From: Flavobacteriaceae bacterium UBA1682 | GTDB taxonomy: Bacteria > Bacteroidota > Bacteroidia > Flavobacteriales > Flavobacteriaceae | Direction of reading: 5' to 3' | Length of the DNA: 64,000 bases | Assembly: GCA_002320285.1 (NCBI GenBank) | Contig: DCKE01000027.1 | Span: 1 to 64,000 of the forward strand | Shown here: piece by piece, positions 16,840-26,280 of the stretch | How positions within the stretch are numbered: the first letter of the stretch is position 1 | Layout of the letters: every line of letters starts with the position of its first letter | Notes under the pieces: model-generated | Seen by the model: only the letters and a program-made list of their open reading frames with translations | What the model was told of the DNA's origin: nothing | The model's database searches: none | Made by a program: the position numbers and the translations under genes

Positions 16840-19800
16840 ATGAAAATATTCTATTATATCATTCCAGTTTTGCTGAAATATCGTGTACTTAATGTTTTTT
16901 TAATCCTAATGCTATTCGCATCCTGTGCAACTTTTAAAAATCAATATGGCAGTGAGGTTGTCCATCCGATTTCGGCAACTGCGGTTGATACGGATCAGAT
17001 AGCCCATACATTCTATCTCATTGGTGATGCAGGTAATGCGGATGAGGTAGAATCTAAACGCGCATTAGAGTTATTTAGTATGCGACTAACGCAAGCCGAC
17101 AAAGAAAGTACGTTGATTTTTCTAGGAGATAATATTTATCCCCGCGGAATGCCTGCATTGGACGCGCCTGACAGAAAATTAGCCGAGCAGAAAATAGATG
17201 AGCAAATCGCATTGGCAAAAGAGTTTAAAGGCAAAACCGTTTTTATAAATGGCAACCACGACTGGTATAACGGTTATGAGGGGGTTTTGCAGCAAGCCAA
17301 TTACGTCACGGAGAAACTGGGCGATAAAAAGGCGTTTTTACCGCGTAAAACCTGTGGATTTGAACGTTTGAAAATCTCCGATGAAGCGGTTTTGTTGGTT
17401 ATCGATAGCGAATGGTTTTTACAAGATTGGGATAAACACCCCAAAATCAATGAAAACTGTACCATAAAAACCCGAGAAGATTTCTTTGAAGAATTGCGCA
17501 GCGAACTGAATAAAAATCAAAATAAAACCATCGTTATTGCTATGCATCACCCCGTTTATAGCAACGGATCTCACGGGGGATATTTCTCGGCAAAAAAGCA
17601 TTTGTTTCCGTATAAAAATATCCCAGCCCCAGTTTTGGGTACAGTTATTAATTATTTGAGAAAGGTTTCTGGAGCCAGTCCTCAGGAAATTCAGAATAAG
17701 CGTTATAGTGAGCTGGCAGATCGCGTGCGGACATTAGTGCAAGGGCAAGATAATATTATAATAGTGTCTGGTCATGAGCACACCCAGCAATATATAGAAA
17801 AAGCGGGTGTCAAACAAGTGATAAGCGGAGCTGGTTCTAAACAAGAAGAAGCGCGCGCATTGCAACCGATAAGCTTTTCATCGGGTAAATTGGGTTATGC
17901 AACTTTGCAAATCCTAAAAGATGGAGGCTCGAACATACAATTTTATGCCGTAGAAAACGCTCAGGAGCAATTGGTGTTTAGTCGGCAAATCATAACACCG
18001 CTGAAAGAGCAACAATTTGTTTTTGACACGGAAAAGCCCAAATTCTTCAAATCGACTATTTATCCGAAATCGTGGACGGAGAAAGGGGGAATGTATCGAT
18101 CTATTTGGGGAGATCATTACCGCAAGTATTACGGGACTGATATTGAAGTACCCACACTTTATTTAGAGGATATACACGGCGGACTAAAACCGAAAATTTC
18201 CGGTGGGGGAAATCAATCCTTATCCCTGCGATTGCTGTCAGGAGATGGAAAAGAATATGTGATGCGCGGTGTGAAGAAAAGCGCTTCCCGTTTTGTGCAA
18301 TCGGCTGTGTTTAAAGATCAATATGTTGAAGAGTCGATTAAAGGAACTTTTGCCGAACGGTTTATCTATGATTTTTATACGACAGCACATCCGTTTACGC
18401 CTTTTATTATAGGTGATTTGTCGGAGCATCTGGGTATCTATCACACCAATCCCGAGTTGTATTATATACCGAAACAACCTGCCTTAGGCAGATATAATGC
18501 GGTTTATGGCGATGAACTGTATATGATCGAAGAGCGCCCTACAGATGGACATGAGGATGAGGAGTCGTTTGGCAATGCCGAAGTTATCGTCAGTACCGAT
18601 GACGTGATGAAGAATCTGAGAAAAGATGAAAAATATAAAATTGACGACAGCGCCTATTTAAAAGCTCGTTTGTTTGATATGTTGATTGGTGATTGGGATC
18701 GGCATGCAGATCAATGGCGCTGGGCCGAATTTAAAGATTCGACAGCCGTAGTATATAAACCCATTCCCAGAGATCGCGATCAAGCCTTTGCCAAAATTGA
18801 TGGGGCCTTGCTTTCACTTATTAAAAAATTACCGCCTTTAAGGCATATGCAAAGCTTTAAAGATGAATTTCCAGCACCGAGGTGGATCAATAAAACGGCT
18901 TTCCCGATGGATGTGGATTTTTTAAAGAATAAAACAGAAGAAGACTGGGTCAATCAGGCTAAGGAAATTGCCAGCACCTTGACCGATGCTAACATCGAGG
19001 CAAGTTTCTCTAAATTACCGAAGGAAGTACAGGATGAGGAGATGAGACGCATTATTGAGACCTTAAAGGTGAGAAGAGCCGGTTTGGCTGATTTTGCTCG
19101 AAAATATTATCGCGCATTATCCGAGACTGCGATAGTGAAAGGAACCGATAAAAAAGACCGTTTTGTCTTAACGCGATTACCTCACGGATTGGTACAAATA
19201 GAACAGTATCGCAATAAAAAAACGGGAGAAGAAAAGATTTTTGAGCGAACTTATGCTCCTGAAGAAACGAAGGAGCTTTGGGTTTATGGCTTAGATGATC
19301 AGGATGAATTTCAGGTCTTGGGTGATGGTGCTGCAAAGATTAAAATTAGATTAATTGGAGGGCAGAATCACGATGTATTTAAAATAGAAAATAACAAGCA
19401 TTTAATCGTCTACGATTATAAAACGAAAGAAAATACGGTCGAATCGGGCTTAAAAGTTCGGACGGTTTATAGCGATCGATACGATTTAAATAATTACGAT
19501 TATCGAAAGGTGCCCTTAAACGTTAATATGCTGTTACCCAATGCGGGATATAATCCCGATGATGGAGTCAAGATCGGATTGAATTATTCGTCGGTTAGAA
19601 ATAACTTTGTACAAGATCCGTTTACGAGCAAGCATACTTTTAAGGCCAATTATTCATTTGCGACTCAGGGTGTTGATGGGGCATATAAAGGCTTTTTTGC
19701 CAATGCAAGTAATTCGTGGATGTTTGCTGTAGAAGCCAAGGCGACCAGCCCTAATTTCTCGCAAAACTTTTATGGCTTTGGCAATGAAACTCACTATTTT

Positions 19801-20562
19801 GACGAAGAAAAAGGAGACGACTACAAGCGGGTGCGCATTGAATCGTATCAGATCAAACCGGCGTATCGCTATGAGGGAGACCTCGGAGGTCAATTTGAAA
19901 TAGCAGCGAACTTTGAAGCGCTAAAAGTGGAAAAAACTTCGGGACGTTTTGTTGTGGAATCTCCAGAGATATCACCAGAGGTATTTCGTTTTCAACAGTA
20001 TCTAGGTGTCCAAATCAACTACGATTATCAACGCTACAATTCCAAGTCAAAACCGACTTTAGGGTTTGGTTTTCATTGGGAATCGGGTTGGAAATACAAT
20101 ATAGACAACAGTGATAAGCAATTTGGTTTTATCAATACAAGCCTGAATTTTAATGTTCCCATTGATCGATTAGAACGTTTTGTATGGGCTTCCAAGTTTA
20201 AATACAAAGCGCGAATTGAAGATGATTTTGATTTTTATCATGCAGCTACTTTAGGGGGTAATGATGAATTAAGAGGGTTTCGACCGGAGCGCTTTACGGG
20301 CAAACAAGCTTTTGTGCACAGTAGTGATATTCGATGGAATATGGGGGAAGTCAATGGAGGCCTGGTTCCTATGCAATATGGAATGTTGGTCGGTTTTGAC
20401 TATGGTCGGGTGTGGAATCCGGGGGAGTCATCCAATAAATGGCACAACTCCTACGGACTTGGATTTTGGGTCAATGCCATCGAATCACTGACGTTGCAAA
20501 CCTCTTATTTTAAAAGTGAAGACGGTGGACGATTCGTCTTTGGTTTAGGATTTGGTTTTTAG
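16840..20562 (+). CDS. Metallophosphoesterase / kinase-like / outer-membrane barrel fusion lipoprotein
   Basis: Very large exported protein, 1240 residues from the ATG at 16840; an N-terminal lipobox is seen in MLFASC. Residues about 45-350 are a calcineurin-like phosphoesterase: GDAGN, GDNIYPRG, NGNHDWYNG, MHHPVYSNGSHGG, SGHEHTQ. The middle holds GDWDRHADQW (about residue 617) and PIPRDRDQAF, resembling the catalytic-loop pattern of atypical (HipA/PI4K-like) kinases. The last ~350 residues are beta-rich, with GGNDELRGFRPERF and a terminal aromatic residue, typical of an Omp85/BamA-type barrel. The 28 bases to the divergent HD gene must hold both 5' ends. Confidence 0.82.
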   Translation: MKIFYYIIPVLLKYRVLNVFLILMLFASCATFKNQYGSEVVHPISATAVDTDQIAHTFYLIGDAGNADEVESKRALELFSMRLTQADKESTLIFLGDNIYPRGMPALDAPDRKLAEQKIDEQIALAKEFKGKTVFINGNHDWYNGYEGVLQQANYVTEKLGDKKAFLPRKTCGFERLKISDEAVLLVIDSEWFLQDWDKHPKINENCTIKTREDFFEELRSELNKNQNKTIVIAMHHPVYSNGSHGGYFSAKKHLFPYKNIPAPVLGTVINYLRKVSGASPQEIQNKRYSELADRVRTLVQGQDNIIIVSGHEHTQQYIEKAGVKQVISGAGSKQEEARALQPISFSSGKLGYATLQILKDGGSNIQFYAVENAQEQLVFSRQIITPLKEQQFVFDTEKPKFFKSTIYPKSWTEKGGMYRSIWGDHYRKYYGTDIEVPTLYLEDIHGGLKPKISGGGNQSLSLRLLSGDGKEYVMRGVKKSASRFVQSAVFKDQYVEESIKGTFAERFIYDFYTTAHPFTPFIIGDLSEHLGIYHTNPELYYIPKQPALGRYNAVYGDELYMIEERPTDGHEDEESFGNAEVIVSTDDVMKNLRKDEKYKIDDSAYLKARLFDMLIGDWDRHADQWRWAEFKDSTAVVYKPIPRDRDQAFAKIDGALLSLIKKLPPLRHMQSFKDEFPAPRWINKTAFPMDVDFLKNKTEEDWVNQAKEIASTLTDANIEASFSKLPKEVQDEEMRRIIETLKVRRAGLADFARKYYRALSETAIVKGTDKKDRFVLTRLPHGLVQIEQYRNKKTGEEKIFERTYAPEETKELWVYGLDDQDEFQVLGDGAAKIKIRLIGGQNHDVFKIENNKHLIVYDYKTKENTVESGLKVRTVYSDRYDLNNYDYRKVPLNVNMLLPNAGYNPDDGVKIGLNYSSVRNNFVQDPFTSKHTFKANYSFATQGVDGAYKGFFANASNSWMFAVEAKATSPNFSQNFYGFGNETHYFDEEKGDDYKRVRIESYQIKPAYRYEGDLGGQFEIAANFEALKVEKTSGRFVVESPEISPEVFRFQQYLGVQINYDYQRYNSKSKPTLGFGFHWESGWKYNIDNSDKQFGFINTSLNFNVPIDRLERFVWASKFKYKARIEDDFDFYHAATLGGNDELRGFRPERFTGKQAFVHSSDIRWNMGEVNGGLVPMQYGMLVGFDYGRVWNPGESSNKWHNSYGLGFWVNAIESLTLQTSYFKSEDGGRFVFGLGFGF

Positions 20563-21420
20563 ATCTGCGATAGTTACGCGATATACTTGACCGCCTGTTT
20601 TCTTTTTAGCCTCATCCGACAAGAGAAGTGTTTGATTGTTTTCAAAGAGAATCGATTCTTTTTGAGTAAGCTCTTTTAAATCATAGGACGATATGTTTCC
20701 TGAGAGTATATCGTCTTTTTTAAAGTTCTCGATTAACCAGATTTTACCCTGTGTCAACACGGCGATTGTTTTTAAATCTGGACTAATGGCTGCGCTGGTT
20801 ACAGCGCATTGTTGGTAAATGCCACAAGTTTTAAACGCTCCGATTAACTGTGCTGCATGTCGGCCTACTCGATTCGGGATCTTATAAACCAAAGAAGTTC
20901 CGTCAAAACCTTTGCTTCTGTTTTTGGTGAAAACATAAAAAGAATCACCCAATACAAAAAAGGCTTCTGCATCATATAGTAACTGTGTTTTTTTGGGCGG
21001 AAAGCCCTGTTGTTCTGGATAGTAGAATTCGATTTCTTCAGCTGTGATCGCTGTTTTATCTGCTAAATCCGCTGCGTTGATTTTTAGTATTTTAAGATTT
21101 TGGCGCTCGTTGTCGTTATTGCCAAAGTCGCCGATGTATAGATTGTCGTTAGCGTCATAAGTGAGGTCTTCCCAATCAGTATTAAGAGCGTTCGTGATTT
21201 CAACAGTCTTTTGCAGTTTACCCTGTTGGTCCAAAGCATAAAGCTGATTTTTATTACCACTATCCTCAACTACCCATAATAAATTATTGCGGTCGAGATG
21301 CATACCAGAGACCTCTTTCAGGTCTTTTGGAAACGGGTATAAAACCTCGGTAAAGTCTGCTTTTTGGGCACAACTGCTGGCGAAAATCAGCACAGTTAGA
21401 AGCAATTGGAAGAATTTCAT
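20545..21420 (-). CDS. Beta-propeller-like lipoprotein
   Basis: Exported lipoprotein of 291 residues with lipobox ASSC (Cys17). The mature part looks like a six- or seven-blade propeller: VSGMHLDRNNLLWVVEDSGN, TDWEDLTYDANDNLYIGDFGNN, YDAEAFFVLGDSFYVFTKNRS, TSAAISPDLKTIAVLTQGKIWLI. The DWEDL and GDFGNN signatures are typical of a flavobacterial family of unknown function, related in style to SdiA-regulated/esterase-like phytase propellers. Its 3' end overlaps the convergent fusion protein's last 18 bases. No enzymatic role is assigned. Confidence 0.78.
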   Translation of the reverse strand: MKFFQLLLTVLIFASSCAQKADFTEVLYPFPKDLKEVSGMHLDRNNLLWVVEDSGNKNQLYALDQQGKLQKTVEITNALNTDWEDLTYDANDNLYIGDFGNNDNERQNLKILKINAADLADKTAITAEEIEFYYPEQQGFPPKKTQLLYDAEAFFVLGDSFYVFTKNRSKGFDGTSLVYKIPNRVGRHAAQLIGAFKTCGIYQQCAVTSAAISPDLKTIAVLTQGKIWLIENFKKDDILSGNISSYDLKELTQKESILFENNQTLLLSDEAKKKTGGQVYRVTIADLKTKS

Positions 21421-21778
21421 GGTCCTCAGTATTGAATTAATTAGGTTAAAGATACAGTTTTTTATACAATAGATGTTCCTAACTCTTGTTTGTGCTTAGA
21501 GGAACTCAGTGGTTGGACAGTTTAAAGCAATGGGTATTAATAAAATTGTAATTAAAGCGAGAGGCGCATATTGCTTTTCTGTCGAGATACGCGCGTACAG
21601 ATTAAAAAATATAAAAAAAGATTCAAACTTTAAACTATATTTGCACCATATACTATAGTTAGGGCATTATTTGCGGCAAACTATACAAAAAAAAACAACA
21701 ATTGCGCGATGATTACTACGATAAAAAGTAGGCTTTTTTTGATCTACGCGCAGTGGAACCAACAGATATTGAACGACG
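21421..21778 (+). promoter_or_regulatory. lepA upstream region with -7 box
   Basis: 358 bases without a gene. A perfect TAnnTTTG box (TATATTTG, 21636-21643) implies a start near 21650 and a leader of about 130 bases before lepA; no clear -33 TTG precedes it. No riboswitch or terminator was recognised. A small minus-strand frame across 21667-21942 overlaps the lepA start and is not credible. Confidence 0.45.
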
Positions 21779-23575
21779 ATGAAGAACATAAGAAACTTTT
21801 GTATTATTGCCCATATCGACCACGGTAAAAGTACCTTGGCAGATAGACTTTTGGACGCTACCCAGACTGTTACGTCTAGAGAGAAGCAAGCCCAATTATT
21901 GGATAATATGGATTTGGAGCGAGAGCGTGGTATAACCATCAAGTCTCATGCCATCCAGATGGAATATATGTATAAGGGAGAAAACTATATTCTGAACTTG
22001 ATAGATACTCCGGGACACGTAGATTTCTCTTATGAAGTATCGCGTTCGATCGCAGCCTGTGAGGGGGCTTTGTTGATTGTTGATGCAGCACAAAGTATAC
22101 AAGCTCAAACCATATCCAATTTGTATTTGGCCTTGGAGAACGATCTCGAAATCATTCCGGTATTAAACAAGATTGATTTACCAAGTGCAAACCCTGAAGA
22201 AGTGAGTGATGATATCGTGGAACTTTTAGGGTGTGATTACGAAGACATTATTCCGGCGTCTGGAAAAACAGGTTTGGGAGTTGAGGATATTTTAGCAGCA
22301 ATTATCGAGCGAATTCCTCCTCCAAAAGGAAATCCTGAGGAGCCGTTACAAGCCTTGATTTTTGACTCGGTTTACAATCCATTTCGTGGAATAGAGGTTA
22401 TATTCCGCGTGATTAATGGTTCTATCTCAAAAGGGCAGAAAATCAAGTTCATGGCCACGGGAAATGAGTATTTCGCCGATGAAATTGGAACCTTAAAATT
22501 AAACCAAACCCCAAAACAGAAAATTTCTACTGGAGATGTTGGGTATTTGATATCTGGAATAAAAGAGGCTAAAGAGGTAAAAGTAGGGGATACCCTTACC
22601 GATGCTAAAACGCCTACTCAAAATATGATTGCCGGTTTTGAAAACGTTAAGCCAATGGTGTTTGCTGGAATTTATCCGGTAGATACGGAGGACTACGAAG
22701 AGTTGAGAAACTCTATGGAGAAACTACAGTTAAACGATGCTTCCTTGGTTTTTGCCGCAGAGAGTTCTGCAGCATTGGGCTTTGGTTTCCGTTGTGGATT
22801 CTTGGGAATGCTCCATATGGAAATCATCCAAGAACGTTTGGAAAGAGAATTTAATATGACGGTGATTACTACTGTGCCCAACGTTTCGTATTTGGCTTAT
22901 ACCAAGAAAAACCCAGATACTCCGTTAATCGTTAACAACCCATCAGACTTACCTGAACCTTCTAAATTAGAGCGTGTAGAGGAGCCTTATATCAAGGCGA
23001 CGATCATTACCAAATCGGATTTCGTAGGACAAGTAATGAGTTTGTGTATCGAGAAAAGGGGATTGATCACCAATCAGAATTATTTGACGCCGGAGCGCGT
23101 GGAATTGTCTTTTGATATGCCATTAGCTGAGATCGTTTTTGACTTCTACGATCGTCTTAAAACCGTATCTAAGGGTTATGCTTCTTTTGATTATGCTCCT
23201 ATAGGAATGCGTACATCTAAATTGGTAAAAGTCGATGTATTGTTAAATGCACACATTGTAGATGCGCTTTCAGCTTTAATTCACGAAGACAACGCACACC
23301 ATATCGGTAAAAAGATGTGTGAGAAACTAAAAGAATTGATTCCACGTCAGCAGTTTGATATTCCAATTCAAGCGGCAATTGGAGTTAAAGTCATCGCTCG
23401 TGAGACGGTAAAAGCTTTGCGTAAAGATGTAACGGCTAAATGTTATGGAGGGGATATCTCTCGTAAACGTAAATTACTTGAAAAACAAAAAGCAGGTAAG
23501 AAACGTATGCGTCAAGTAGGAAACGTAGAGATTCCTCAAGAAGCATTTATGGCAGTTTTAAAATTAAACGATTAA
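21779..23575 (+). CDS. lepA: Elongation factor 4 (LepA)
   Basis: Ribosome-associated translational GTPase that can back-translocate or help stalled and initiating ribosomes. The 598 residues show all the G motifs: AHIDHGKST (G1), the RERGITI switch I, DTPGHVDF (G3) and NKIDLPSA (G4). Domain II, the EF-G-like domains with GFRCGFLGMLHMEI, and the LepA-specific C-terminal domain (KVIARETVKALRKDVTAKCYGGDISRKRKLLEKQK, here split for reading) complete the protein. The ATG at 21779 gives the standard MKNIRNFCIIAHIDHGKST start. Confidence 0.97.
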   Translation: MKNIRNFCIIAHIDHGKSTLADRLLDATQTVTSREKQAQLLDNMDLERERGITIKSHAIQMEYMYKGENYILNLIDTPGHVDFSYEVSRSIAACEGALLIVDAAQSIQAQTISNLYLALENDLEIIPVLNKIDLPSANPEEVSDDIVELLGCDYEDIIPASGKTGLGVEDILAAIIERIPPPKGNPEEPLQALIFDSVYNPFRGIEVIFRVINGSISKGQKIKFMATGNEYFADEIGTLKLNQTPKQKISTGDVGYLISGIKEAKEVKVGDTLTDAKTPTQNMIAGFENVKPMVFAGIYPVDTEDYEELRNSMEKLQLNDASLVFAAESSAALGFGFRCGFLGMLHMEIIQERLEREFNMTVITTVPNVSYLAYTKKNPDTPLIVNNPSDLPEPSKLERVEEPYIKATIITKSDFVGQVMSLCIEKRGLITNQNYLTPERVELSFDMPLAEIVFDFYDRLKTVSKGYASFDYAPIGMRTSKLVKVDVLLNAHIVDALSALIHEDNAHHIGKKMCEKLKELIPRQQFDIPIQAAIGVKVIARETVKALRKDVTAKCYGGDISRKRKLLEKQKAGKKRMRQVGNVEIPQEAFMAVLKLND

Positions 23576-23642
23576 TTAATAGTTTTGTTTGTGCTCAGTG
23601 GTGCAGACGAAGTGTTTCTATATAAAAACTCCTTATAAAATA

Positions 23643-23676
23643 AAAAAGCCAGAAGCATTTGCTTCTGGCTTTTTTT
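23643..23676 (+). terminator. lepA terminator
   Basis: AAAAAGCCAGAAGC / GCTTCTGGCTTTTT, a perfect 14-bp stem with a four-base loop and T run. Confidence 0.9.
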
Positions 23677-23705
23677 ATGGCTTGACCTTTCAGTAGAATT
23701 ATATA

Positions 23706-23741
23706 AAAACCCCCTGTTTTTACCAGGGTTAAAACAGGGGG
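23706..23741 (-). terminator. Probable terminator of the MBL-rhodanese gene
   Basis: CCCCCTGTTTT / AAAACAGGGGG stem with a ten-base loop; on the minus strand it is followed by TTTTTATAT. It lies about 105 bases beyond the stop of the MBL-rhodanese gene. Confidence 0.6.
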
Positions 23742-23798
23742 TAATATAAGTCATTTAAGCGGATGTCATTTCTTTCCCTACAACACCTAATTACTACT

Positions 23799-23850
23799 CA
23801 CTGATTACTGATCACTGATTACTGATCACTGATTACTGATCACTGATTAC
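23799..23850. repeat. Heptamer tandem array (ACTGATY)
   Basis: 3.7 copies of the 14-mer CACTGATTACTGAT, i.e. alternating heptamers ACTGATT and ACTGATC. The array runs into the end of the MBL-rhodanese gene and supplies its stop codon (TTA at 23847-23849 on the plus strand). The same heptamers recur before aat at 51141-51181. Confidence 0.88.
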
Positions 23851-25256
23851 TTTAAAGTTGAAGGGCAAACGAATTCGGTGGTTTTTAAATCGGTTTGTTT
23901 GATGGATGCAAAACCTCCAATAACATCGATCATGTTGTGGTAACCTCTCGCTTTTAAAATCGACGCAGCGATCAACGAACGATAACCACCAGCACAATGT
24001 ATGTAAAAAGGTTTATCTGTCGGGAAATCGGCTAAATGTTCGTTTAAGACATCTAAGGGGATGTGGTTGACCACTTCCAAATGTGATGCTTCAAATTCGC
24101 CGGGTTTGCGGACGTCAAAGACATTCAATTCTTCTTGGTGCATTTTATTGGCAAACTCGTCCGCGGTGATTTGTTCGACCGTATCGATTTCCAGTCCTGA
24201 TTTCTTCCAAGCATCAAAACCTCCTTTTAGAAATCCTAGAGAATTATCATATCCGACTCTTGACAAGCGGACAATAGTTTCTTCTTCACGTCCTTCTGGG
24301 GCTACGATAACAATAGGTTGTTGTATGTCGGTAATCAACGCGCCTACCCATGGGGCGAACTGTCCGTCAATACCGATAAAAATGGAACCTGGAATATGTC
24401 CTTGAGCAAAATCAGAAACCGAACGAACATCTAAAATCAAGGCTGTGTTTTCATCAGCTACCAATTGGAAAGCTGCTGGATCCAAAGCTTGATTTTCTCG
24501 AATGATTTTCTCAACATCCTCATAACCTTCTTTGTTGAGTTTAACATTCAACGGAAAATAACTAGGAGGAGGTAGTAATCCGTCAGTCACTTCTGCAATA
24601 AATTCTGCTTCCGTCATATCGGCGCGCAAAGCGTAATTGGTCTGTTTCTGTTCCCCCAAATTTCCGATGGTTTCCTTGCTTAAGTTCTTGCCGCATGCCG
24701 ATCCAGCTCCATGAGCAGGATATACGATTACGTGGTCACCTAAAGTCATAATTTTGTTTCTTAAACTGTGAAAAAGCGTGCCTGCGAGTTCTTCTTGGGT
24801 CATACTTGTTGCCTTTTGAGCTAGGTCAGGGCGTCCTACGTCACCTAAAAACAAAGTATCTCCACTAAAGATCGCGTGATCACGTCCGTTTTCAACTTTA
24901 AGTAAGTAGGTCGTACTTTCCATAGTATGTCCAGGAGTGTGCAACGCTGTTAGCGTAATTTTTCCCAATTTAAAAACCTCTCCATCTGTCGCAATATGCG
25001 CTTCAAAGGTCGGAGTAGCTGTGGGGCCATAAATAATTGGAGCTCCAGTTTTTTGTGCGAGCGTCACATGTCCACTAACGAAATCTGCGTGGAAATGGGT
25101 CTCGAAAATATATTTTATTTTAGCACCGCTAGCCGTCGCTTTATCGATGTATTGTTGTACTTCACGAAGTGGGTCTATAATGGCTACTTCTCCTTCACTT
25201 TCTATATAATAGGCTCCTTGAGCCAAACATCCGGTGTAGATTTGTTCTATTTTCAT
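23847..25256 (-). CDS. MBL-fold persulfide dioxygenase-like / double rhodanese protein
   Basis: Fusion of an ETHE1/Blh-type metallo-beta-lactamase domain (residues 1-250) with two rhodanese domains. Metal ligands are seen in ETHFHADFVSGH (H54, H56, D58), HTPGHTMEST, SGDTLFLGDVGR and VYPAHGAGSACGK. The first rhodanese (about 265-365) lacks a Cys at the active loop (VAPEGREEE). The second has Cys421 in HCAGGYRS. Such fusions (CstB-like) oxidise glutathione or CoA persulfide to sulfite and transfer sulfur to thiosulfate. The promoter carries a Crp/Fnr-like palindrome. It belongs with the YeeE, DsrE and SoxB-like genes nearby. Confidence 0.9.
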   Translation of the reverse strand: MKIEQIYTGCLAQGAYYIESEGEVAIIDPLREVQQYIDKATASGAKIKYIFETHFHADFVSGHVTLAQKTGAPIIYGPTATPTFEAHIATDGEVFKLGKITLTALHTPGHTMESTTYLLKVENGRDHAIFSGDTLFLGDVGRPDLAQKATSMTQEELAGTLFHSLRNKIMTLGDHVIVYPAHGAGSACGKNLSKETIGNLGEQKQTNYALRADMTEAEFIAEVTDGLLPPPSYFPLNVKLNKEGYEDVEKIIRENQALDPAAFQLVADENTALILDVRSVSDFAQGHIPGSIFIGIDGQFAPWVGALITDIQQPIVIVAPEGREEETIVRLSRVGYDNSLGFLKGGFDAWKKSGLEIDTVEQITADEFANKMHQEELNVFDVRKPGEFEASHLEVVNHIPLDVLNEHLADFPTDKPFYIHCAGGYRSLIAASILKARGYHNMIDVIGGFASIKQTDLKTTEFVCPSTLK

Positions 25257-25364
25257 TTTTCAATATTATTTTTAATTAAGGACAGCTGAGAGGATTCAGA
25301 CACTAGTGATGTTTTTAGCAAAAGCACGTTTAATCGGATTTCAGGTCCTTATGGTTAACTGATG

Positions 25365-25408
25365 TAAAATTACAAACCTTTTAAATCATTTGTAGTAACC
25401 TGAGTTAC
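25365..25408 (-). promoter_or_regulatory. Crp/Fnr-type operator and promoter for the MBL-rhodanese gene
   Basis: Palindrome GTAAC-CTGA-GTTAC at 25395-25408. On the minus strand it is followed by a -7-like box TAATTTTA (25372 down to 25365). Palindrome centre to first base of the box is 29.5 bases, the same as at the two sites between yeeE and dsrE-like. This puts the operator about 42-44 bases upstream of transcription start, as for class II Crp activation. Confidence 0.65.
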
Positions 25409-25434
25409 ACACGGGGAATTAAAAGCGAAGAGTT

Positions 25435-26073
25435 TTATTTTTCTGAATGTAAGAGTTCTATGTTTTTGCGATTCAAACGAATCAATCCATCATTTTCAAA
25501 ACTCTTGAGTAGTCTCGAGATGACCACCCGCGAAGTATTGAGTTCGTAAGCGATTTCCTGATGGGTGTTGTTGATGATGGTGCTGTTGTTTATTTTTGCT
25601 TTTTCTTGCAAATGGCTTAATAAGCGATCGTCCATTTTCATAAAAGCTAAATTATCCACTGCGACCAACATCTCTGACAAACGGTTGTTGTAACTGTTCA
25701 ATACAAAATTGCGCCAACTGCGATATTTACCCATCCATTCTTCCATCTTTGAAACGGGTACCATAGCTAGGGAACCGGAAGTTTCTGCGACAGCACGAAT
25801 CTCGCTCCGTTTTTCGCCTAAACTGCAAATTAACGTAAAGGCACAGGTATCTCCTTTCTCGATAAAGTACAGCAACAATTCACCCTCATCTTTATCTTCG
25901 CGCATAATTTTGATAGCGCCATGTAATAATAGCGGCATTTTCTTGATGTATTCGCCAATTTCAATCAATTTATCGCCTTCCTCAAAATCGTAAATAGTCG
26001 ATATTTCGATTAACTCTTTAATCAAAGCATCTTCAAAAACAGCACCATAAGCTTCTCGTATCACGTGATTCAT
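25435..26073 (-). CDS. Crp/Fnr family transcriptional regulator
   Basis: DNA-binding regulator of 212 residues. The N-terminal cyclic-nucleotide-binding-like jelly roll spans about residues 25-120 (FEEGDKLIEIGEYIKKMPLLLHG, then GELLLYFIEKGDTCAFTLIC). A long dimer helix follows, then a winged helix with HQEIAYELNTSRVVISRLLKSFENDG as the recognition region. No cysteine cluster of the Fnr iron-sulfur type is present at the N-terminus, so the effector is unknown. It sits within the sulfur locus and is the obvious candidate to bind the three GTAAC-N4-GTTAC sites there; that link is inference. Confidence 0.9.
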   Translation of the reverse strand: MNHVIREAYGAVFEDALIKELIEISTIYDFEEGDKLIEIGEYIKKMPLLLHGAIKIMREDKDEGELLLYFIEKGDTCAFTLICSLGEKRSEIRAVAETSGSLAMVPVSKMEEWMGKYRSWRNFVLNSYNNRLSEMLVAVDNLAFMKMDDRLLSHLQEKAKINNSTIINNTHQEIAYELNTSRVVISRLLKSFENDGLIRLNRKNIELLHSEK

Positions 26074-26164
26074 AAAAAAGGTATAAGCAAATTAATAGAG
26101 GCTAAAAATAGCGTTATTTTATCCATCTTACAAACCTGTAGGCAGAATATTGGCAAAATCAAAA

Positions 26165-26280
26165 CGTATTGGGGCAATGCCTTCGGCCCAGGCTGTCCGC
26201 TTTATCTTTCGCTCACTGCGTTTCGCAAAAGGATACCGCTTCCATCCTTATTGCGAAGTCCAGTGAGCCTATGCGGTAGG
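26165..26280. repeat. Probable interspersed intergenic element
   Basis: GC-richer, non-coding segment between the regulator and the small YeeE gene. It holds blocks such as GGCTGTCCGCTTTATCTTT and AAAAGGATACCGCTTCCATCC around a short central stem-like stretch. I recall similar blocks from many intergenic regions of flavobacterial genomes, but only one copy lies in this window, so the repeat nature is not proven here. Confidence 0.4.

Noticed and set aside
21667..21942. 91-residue minus-strand frame across the lepA start
   Set aside because: It overlaps the conserved start of lepA and its leader and has no similarity to known proteins.
23572..23754. 60-residue minus-strand frame after lepA
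   Set aside because: It spans two strong terminator hairpins and is not credible as a gene.
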